From the NCBI GenBank assembly GCA_019914945.1, contig CM034100.1, positions 4,167,209 through 4,231,208 of the forward strand: a stretch of DNA of 64,000 bases, in the 5' to 3' direction. Both the position numbers and the translations under genes were made by a program. Shown here one piece after another: positions 56,691-64,000 of this stretch (the first letter of the stretch is position 1; each line of letters opens with the position of its first letter). The notes beneath the pieces are model-generated. The model searched no databases. It saw only the letters and a program-made list of their open reading frames with translations, and was not told the origin of the DNA. Source of the DNA: Typha latifolia. Taxonomy: Eukaryota > Streptophyta > Magnoliopsida > Poales > Typhaceae.

Positions 56691-57769
56691 CTTTAAAAGA
56701 CGTTGTTTTTTTTTGTGGGAGAGGAGTATTAATTGATAATTACTTTTACTGGTCGTCGTCGTGTTATAATTAATCTTTTTTGCCGCTGCGTACGGCGGTG
56801 AAAATTAACATTGGCCATGTCGGAAGTTGTACAAACTGCATCAAATTTTACTACGTGACGTGGCGGAATTGTGGAGGTCGGTGGGATGCATGGGATGTGA
56901 GGAACCAATGAATGAGATTCTGCCACGCGGAACTCGAGCATCTGGACCTCTTAAACTTCTCAGTTATGTCCTCCACTCACTAAATAAGGATAAATGGTTA
57001 TCTAAGCGCCTATATATTCACATGCACTATATACTAACATCTTATGTATTCATATTTTGTGTTGCTTCTATCTTTCCACCTCGTATTATATATATAATGA
57101 TAACTACTTAGGGGACGTTCAATGCACCACATTACAAATTAAGATTCAGTATTTTATTATATTTTTTTATCACAGAGAGAAAGAATAGAATACTATTTTG
57201 AGCCTAGGTGAGTATATCTATGACAAGGATGGTGCAGTACTAGGATCCACTTGTAATATATGATTAGCCCCCCAAAAAAAGAAAAAAAGTCACATGCGAT
57301 GAACCTAGAGAAACCCTACCATGGTATGTGCATTGAACCACTATCGTTGTGTGAGATAAGTATATTTATAATTCTAAGTTTATATTTGTATATGTGTGTA
57401 TATATATATGGAGTAGAATGGAGGAGTTTTGAGCGAAGTTGAGGATATTGATTAGGGTGGGGTCGAGTGGATTCGCTGGACTCGTGGAGTGCAGCAGAAT
57501 GCAGCCAATGACCAGCTTGGCAAGTTGATCAGCTAATTAATCGAGTGTTTGTGGGCTCCTGATACTACATCCACTTCCACGTCATCAGTCATCCTACACC
57601 GTCCAATATCATCGTCGCCATGCACGTATCTGCATACATACATACACACACGAGAATAGGCATCGTTAATTATAACGGTAATTAATAGTTAGCCTATGGA
57701 TTGATTGGATGATCACATACATTATATATTTAGTATGTTCTCATCATTTTGGAGTCTTATGTGAATGAA

Positions 57770-57770
<1 letters not shown>

Positions 57771-57801
<31 letters not shown>
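57771..57801. repeat. (TA)15 microsatellite
   Basis: An uninterrupted TA run just before the GC-rich block at 57850-58350. Confidence 0.9.
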
Positions 57802-57806
<5 letters not shown>

Positions 57807-57849
57807 ATATGGGAGTAGTAGATCCTCATAGAGGATTCCTATGCGTAAA

Positions 57850-58350
57850 CGTACGGTTGGTACCGTTGTCCGTGACAAGGAGACAGGCCCACCCGACAGA
57901 GACGTGCAGGGATAACGGCGACGACGAGCAGCTGCCGCCGCTAACGTGCGCGGCCGCCCTAACCTGCGCACGGCAGCCCCCCCACCTGGCGCCACTCCAC
58001 GCCGTCTGTCCCGCAGGAGAGCAGCACGTCCACTGTTTCGGCGCACTGTAGCCGTCCCTGTCGTCACCCGTTGTCCGATGTGCGCTGGCAGACGAGGCGC
58101 TACAGTGCGCCCCCGGGGAGGGCCCAAAAGGCCCAAAGAGATAAGGTGGGCCCCCACTGATAAAGCTATTAAATAATGGGCTTATCCCCCAATCACGAAC
58201 ACTGTTCCCTCCCTTTCCCGCCTGGAGATTCGCGTACACCCCCCGGTTGCAGGAAGTCGGTGCACTCGGTTACTTGTCGGTGCCTCATTGGGTATACCAC
58301 GAAATCTGCTGTCCTTAGGGGAGACAGATGCAACGCATCCCTCAGATTTT
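57850..58350. other. GC-rich, CG-rich block without a gene
   Basis: Dense in CG dinucleotides (GCGCGGCCGCC, GGCGCCACTCCACGCCG) and with GGGCCCAAAAGGCCCAAAG, words like plant TGGGCC promoter elements. Overlapping frames on both strands show only proline/arginine-rich composition, as random GC-rich DNA does. Confidence 0.35.
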
Positions 58351-60058
58351 TTACATAAACTTTTTAATTATTATTATATTAATAGATTATCAACTCGTAA
58401 GTTGATTATAAGTTAGTTACCTATTCTATATTTCTATTCTGGACAATTAAGTCTAATCATAAAGCATTAAACAAAATCATTTCTAATAAACATGCATGGG
58501 AGGTAGTAACTTTGAACCCGTGATCTCTGTCATATATCGGATTTGTCAGATCAAATCAAGTGCTATGCTATCATGTGGGCAATATAAAACCAAACTATGC
58601 ATTACATAAGAAGAGCAAACAAAGTCTAACAAGGAGAAAGAGTGAGAATATGATCGAGAGTAATTTGTGGAGGAAGAGTTGGATGTTATCTCTTTCAACA
58701 GTGACTCGAAGTCGTAAGTGCCGGTGATGCAGAATGCGACGTGACATGAAGAGGCCTAGTCTGTTTGCATGCATGGTGGGAGTTTTGTTCATTCGCCTTC
58801 AATATATCGTCGCCTCACACCTAACCTTGACCTCTATGTTGTTTGCTATCTCTCGTCTTTTGTTGCTGCTCATCAGCTAGTTGCCATGATAGCCTCACTC
58901 ATGCATGGCTATTCAAACACAAGCAAGACACCAAAATATTTGCCTTTTTTTTAAAAAAATATTAAAAATTAGCTACAAGTACAATGTGTATGAAAGGACT
59001 CAACTCAAGTTATGATGTCACACCTCACATCATATACACTAGAACTCTACGTGATAGTGTTTCTTTCTTTTTCTTTTTGCACACAGAATTCATGATCTTC
59101 TATTCTTTGTCAATGTGAGTGATGCAAAACTAGACGAAATCCACCGCTGTTATTCTCGATATAATGTCTTTGTTAGTTGCCTAAGTTCATATGTCTCACT
59201 ATGAACTTGTAAGGATAAATCTATAGATGATTTAGTCGATCGTCAACCGCCAAATAAATCTGGAAATATCTACATCAACAGCAGCTAATCTCATTAGTCA
59301 ATATATGCAATGTCACACTCCCAAACTTGTTCACATTGGTCAAGTATTTATTACCTGTGTGAATATTCTAAACAATTAAAGGTTTCATATCTGCTGTCTT
59401 TATATCTCACCGACCTATGGGATGTTTAGTTCTGCATGGTTTGTCCTCTGAAAGCTACGGGCTTTGAATTAATCGGCATGACAATCAACCATAAAGAATT
59501 CTTCTACCTACTTCTCAGAGATATTACTAGGAATTACTTAGCAGTCGGCATAAGCTAGCTTCTTGTGGTAAAATTAATATATCCCTTCCATGTGTACGTA
59601 ACTATTACTTACAGGGGAGCCAGCAGATCTCCACTGTGATTAACCTTTTAAGGTTAGATTGATCTTAATGAGATGGTGATATGCCACTACGTTTTTCTTT
59701 GATCGATCTCCCTCTTGTGTAGCAACTGTCTACATTCTCTTGGTCTAACGCCCACCTCATCATCTGACTTTTCCCTTATAAAGCTAATGAGCAACTTAAT
59801 ACGAAACATAGATAGCCCACAACTTTTTGAAACAAGATGGAAGTATGAGGAATGATATAGACTGAATTTATTATAGTCTTAGTAGACTTCATTCACCGCT
59901 GATTAAAAGGGATCGATCACTTTATCGACCTGCCATAAAGCCTGAATAAGAGAGGCAGCCAGCCATGCTCAACAGTTGCAATCGACTATTCCAAATCCCA
60001 CACACAAATGGTTAATTTACTTTGGTCTTTGGGATACTACAGTGATTTAACTAGACCT

Positions 60059-60201
60059 GGGATAAGGCTCCCCAAGCAAGCAAGTTCGGTTGCTGACTTC
60101 TTATCCGGGGGAGGGGGATAAATGATGTCTCTCTACCTGGATAACGACTGAATAACAGTGAAGCATCCAGAAATGCCATACTCGGATAAATAGGGGATAA
60201 G
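60059..60201. promoter_or_regulatory. Cluster of six GGATAA motifs
   Basis: GGATAA occurs at 60060, 60117, 60139, 60184 and 60195 (approximate starts) on the plus strand, and once as TTATCC at 60101, all within 143 bp. GATAA (I-box) and TATCC are binding words for MYB-related factors in plants. No gene start is adjacent. Confidence 0.35.
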
Positions 60202-61453
60202 TTAATAGGAACTATTCGCTGCTGACACAGGTGGAAACAGGATAGCGACGTGAATTATCCACCATTAAGGCAGCTGGTGGTGGGGGAGAAGGATCGCATG
60301 TTGGCAATTGACATAATCGAATTAATATCGCCTTGGTTCATGAGATGCAATGCATCTCACCATCAAGTTGTAGTTAAAGAAAAGGTATTAATTGTAGATG
60401 GCCCATCTTGATGCACAAACAGCTGAACATTGATGAGGATAATTAGGCAAGTTATGTTCAAAATGCTGTTGATGAGGACTTTTCGACGCCGTTTACAGGC
60501 AAAACCGCAAACTCTATAGAAAATCTACTCAACAACAGAAACAGAAACAGAAAGAGAAATTTTTTAAGATGACTAAATTTGTATATGATATCGTGTGTTT
60601 GTATAGAGAATCCTACTCATCAATACAACTTGAGCGTGATCTCTTGTGATTGCGTACTGCATACTACCTTACGTATAGAGTAATATTAGCAAAGAGTTGT
60701 TATCAAGTCCGTAAGTCATCACCGCTGTCTCGCCATTACAAGTCAAAATAAGCCTTATACTGATAGAAGATAGGCTGTGCAATAGCATTCACACAACACC
60801 ATATAGAACTCTAGTTCAACCAATGGGTGTTTGAATCAGAGATATTATACCAGACAATAATTATTTTAAATATCAATAATACATTTATAGTTTTAAATAA
60901 TCCTAAAAAGTTTTTAAAAAAAATACTAATAAAAAAATGCAATTATATTTCTTCTATTATTTAGCTATTTCTTTTTTAACTAATGTCTAAGTTTCAATAC
61001 ATCAAATCATGACTTCAGACAAAATCATGTATTAGTTACTGTTTTCATTTTAATAATATGATGACCGTTGAAACAAAATCATGTATGAGCAACCTAGATA
61101 AACATCTATCCTGACTGCACATTACTGATAGATTCACCAATCAGCCCACCCAGTTCTGATAACTATGGCTTAAATTATGATTAACAATTAATGAATGAGC
61201 ATTTAATTTATAGCATAACAGGTATCACCAACAAAACTGTAAACATGTGAAAAGTATGATATCGTTCATGAGAAAAATTAGTCAAGAACAAGCTTAACAA
61301 AGTCATTGCAGAATGAAAACCGAGAGTTACAAAATGATCCTAAGAATCTCATCAACTAAGATTAACCATCGGAGCAGGACTCCAAGATCCAAATGTCTCG
61401 CCAAGACAAAATGGACAGTAAGCAATAGAAGCCTGCAAGAAAAAATAACTCCC

Positions 61454-63951
61454 TTACTTTTTCTTCCCTTGCTTGGCAGCATCCCCAGCCTTTGTCTGTG
61501 AATCAAAGAGAAAGTATAGTCAGCATTTTCAGATTGTAGAGACAACGGATTAAATTACAAGATGAGTAGCAAGTTAGCGAGAGTAAATGGATGCAAGACC
61601 AGATCACCATGCCTTCTATGGTCAGGTTGATTGTGGAGGCCTAATCTTGGTTAAAAAAGAAATCATTCAAGGAACTGAAGAAATGAGTCCCAAGAGTTTT
61701 CCTCAGAACAGATATCAAATAAATATTAACTCACCTTCTTGACTCCACGGATCTTCTTTGCCCTGTTCTTCCTTTCTTTCATCTGCTTCCTTGACTTCTC
61801 AACCTTGGTTGCAAGTCCATTCTGTAAAATAAGTATATCCATATCAACACCAGAATCTCGTAATCATTTTCAAAGTATGAGACAACAATATAATTCTTGT
61901 GTCAGAGAAAAAAACAATACTGCAAGAATACCATGTGAATATATATTGATCAATGTTGGAAGGTACTATAGCTAGATTGTAACCAATACTCTACAGCAGA
62001 CATGAAAATTCAATTCGCTCCAGGAAAACAAGGCATGAGTATTCCAGAAAAGGTGCATCGTGCAGTTTGCTTTATATAGTTTCTTTTGAGATCATAAATC
62101 AATATTGTGAAGATGGCACTAAAATACTGGTCTGAGACAAGAACAGAATGACACCAATTGTGGGTCAAACCAAGAAACCCAAGGATTATAAATCTAGAGG
62201 CGCACTATATATCGAGGATGGCTTTATGAGATGAACATATAATCCAACGGATTGCACTACCTGACAAACTTTTATATGATGATTGAACTTGTTGCAACCC
62301 AACAGTGGAAATAAAATCCTCTAGAATCACTTTTTCGTCGTATGAGATTCGGATCCTGAATTATTTTACAAAATTATGACTCACATTTCCTGTTGAATAA
62401 GTTAGACTGTCGTTCAAAGTGCAAGACCAGCAAGAACAAAGAAATATGTTAGAAAAGCGGCAAGTCGGGATTCAAGAATTAGTTTACAATATTGCCAGGT
62501 CTAGTTAATTTATAACGTTTAGAGCAAGAAGAAAAGAGATGGAATTCAGCCAACATAGCGACGATAAGCTACATGTCTTAGGATTGACAAATGTTGGGTA
62601 TTCAGGATGTGGCATTTGGGAATTCAATTTGAGATTCTTAACAACCAAACTGAATGTTTATTTTTTTATTTCTCAGTTCTGAGATTCATTAGAGATCTCC
62701 AAAACATCATCTGAAAATAAACTTGACATCAGCAAATCAACACCAACAACCTGGGCTACTATAACTCTGCATCATCTTAAGCACATCCTTAAACATGAAG
62801 ATTTCGGGAAGGAAACTAAGATATTAACTTCCAGATGTTGCGTAAAAAAGGGATCCAAGATTATTATCACATACCTCTATTTCCTATCAAGATACTGGAA
62901 ATACAAAATATCCATGACAAGATGTCTCTTGCCATAATTTATAAAAATCTCGCTGCTGCTCCTACAGTCCTATGCAGAGTTGTGGACTAGGGCAAGAATG
63001 CAAGACACATGCCATACGTGTCACCACTGAACCTATTTCTACATAGATTCATTCTCTGAATTTCTTTCATATAATTGCTAACAGTGAAAAAGTTGACCAA
63101 AATTTTTCCAGATATATGGGAAATGTTCTTGCACAAAAGCAAATCAAAATTTGTAAGTGTGCACAAATAGTTCAACACAATCCAGGAATCTAGATCTTTT
63201 AGAAAAAAAGGACTAGAAACCAAGAAAATTGTGGTTATCTTAAACCTTTCATATGCAGGAAAAACAAAGATAACAGGGTTTATATTTGCAATCATACAGC
63301 CCGTATGCTAACAAGGTATCCATTCCCATAATACACATGCTTAACACCCTCTGTTTGAAATTTAGAACATTACGGAAGCTATTTCTGCTGCAGCATTCCC
63401 ACTATGTTCCAAAAGAAAGGCAGAAAATAAAAAAGAATAGCTCGGAGAAAAAGATTAGAGTAACACCATTCACATTGCGTGAAACTACAGATGCTGTAGC
63501 AACAAAATAATCTTTATTACGTAATAGATTATACAAACCAACAACAGCATAATAACGTGCACCTAGAAGAACTTTCTTTTCTAACGGCACTTATCATCTC
63601 AACCAATGAAGCATACGACAGCAGTAGATCAGGAATCAGAAAAGATATGACATTGCTAACAGATCTAAAAATAATAGCAAAAAGAAGTAGAAATCTCTTT
63701 CAATGCACTCATTAGAGCAACAATTCACAAAATACAAAAATAAATATACAAAAAAAGAGAAAAAAGAGAAATATTCATACCCTAATAAGCCGGTACTTGG
63801 GTTCAAACTTCTTCGCCGCCTCAACCGAATCATAAATCAGGCCAAAACCAGTCGACTTCCCTCCTCCGAAGTGCGTCTGGAACTTGAACACGAAGATCGA
63901 GTTCTGGTCCTTCACCTCGTACAGCTTCCCCAACTTCTCCTTCAACTCCGC
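61454..63951 (-). CDS. RPS24: 40S ribosomal protein eS24 (RPS24), 5' partial
   Basis: Component of the small cytosolic ribosomal subunit. Three exons are visible on the minus strand: 63781-63951 (57 codons), 61735-61821 (29 codons) and 61454-61495 (13 codons plus TAA), with introns of 1959 and 239 bp, phase 0 and GT-AG. The first reads [20 protein letters not shown], then [20 protein letters not shown] and [10 protein letters not shown]. The second reads [20 protein letters not shown] and ends KKIRGVKK. The last reads [13 protein letters not shown]. These are the C-terminal 99 residues of eS24, which usually has about 135-140. The missing N-terminus lies to the right; 63952-64000 is the end of an intron. 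Identification is very secure. Confidence 0.95.
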
Positions 63952-64000
63952 CTTCCAACAAAAAAAGGACAAATTTGAATAGCTAGAACATGGAAAAGCA

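Larger units (their letters stand above)
53735..61453. other. Intergenic between MATE and eS24
   Basis: Mostly AT-rich. It holds the hAT-like element at 55613, a C run near 56371-56391, GC-rich islands at 56380-56690 and 57850-58350, a TA run (57771-57801) and a GGATAA cluster near 60059-60201. The last part before 61454 is the probable eS24 3' flank. No convincing gene was found. Confidence 0.5.

Noticed and set aside
56394..56696. 100-codon frame as a gene
   Set aside because: Starts directly after a C homopolymer, with no family resemblance; GC-rich DNA gives long frames by chance.
57744..58239. Overlapping 137-codon frames on the minus strand
   Set aside because: Two frames overlap over the same GC-rich block and one runs into a TA microsatellite; neither has a motif.
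62273..62358. C/D-box snoRNA in the eS24 intron
   Set aside because: A TGATGA-like box and a CTGA occur about 80 bp apart, but there is no terminal stem and no internal boxes; too weak to call.

Overview
The window is nuclear DNA from a flowering plant. Seven protein-coding genes can be assembled from it, almost all with GT-AG introns, separated by long AT-rich, transposon-bearing stretches. The single-exon MATE gene is strongly GC-rich against AT-rich surroundings, which fits the bimodal GC content typical of monocots. The species cannot be named from the sequence alone. No bacterial, organellar-genome or viral gene set is present.

Layout, left to right: (1) the last two coding exons of a profilin (+, 1544-2425), whose first exon lies left of the window; (2) a repeat-rich gap with a 537-bp Mutator-type element flanked by a 9-bp duplication (5003-5539); (3) an IQ67-domain (IQD) calmodulin-binding protein (-, 8118-9479); (4) an AT-rich gap with simple repeats and a possible LINE tail; (5) a nuclear poly(A) polymerase in 12 coding exons (+, 15390-25387), with a 2.6-kb hAT-type element with a perfect 8-bp duplication in intron 3; (6) a Rit1-type initiator-tRNA A64 ribosyl-phosphate transferase in 7 coding exons (-, 27838-38604), whose 7.1-kb intron 6 holds a 5.2-kb inverted-repeat structure and two small hAT-like elements; (7) a gap with a 5'-truncated LINE and another hAT-like copy; (8) an Aux/IAA auxin repressor in 6 coding exons (+, 44147-46544); (9) a 5.4-kb gap of simple repeats; (10) a MATE/DTX transporter (-, 51963-53531); (11) a 7.9-kb gap with an hAT-like element, GC-rich islands and a GGATAA cluster; (12) the last three coding exons of ribosomal protein eS24 (-, 61454-63951), which runs off the right edge.

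The genes do not form a pathway or cluster. They are ordinary euchromatic genes: actin dynamics, calmodulin signalling, mRNA 3'-end formation, initiator tRNA identity, auxin response, metabolite export and translation. The unusual content is in introns and gaps. The strongest signal is the long inverted repeat inside the Rit1 intron: arms of about 1.43 and 1.56 kb share a decayed coding patch and a minisatellite, and enclose a second minisatellite array and a nested hAT. Also of note are the poly(A) polymerase intron insertion, an apparent GC-AG last intron in that gene, and GA/CT tracts in the leaders of three genes. All exon models are read by eye from frame continuity and splice dinucleotides; no alignment or transcript evidence was available.
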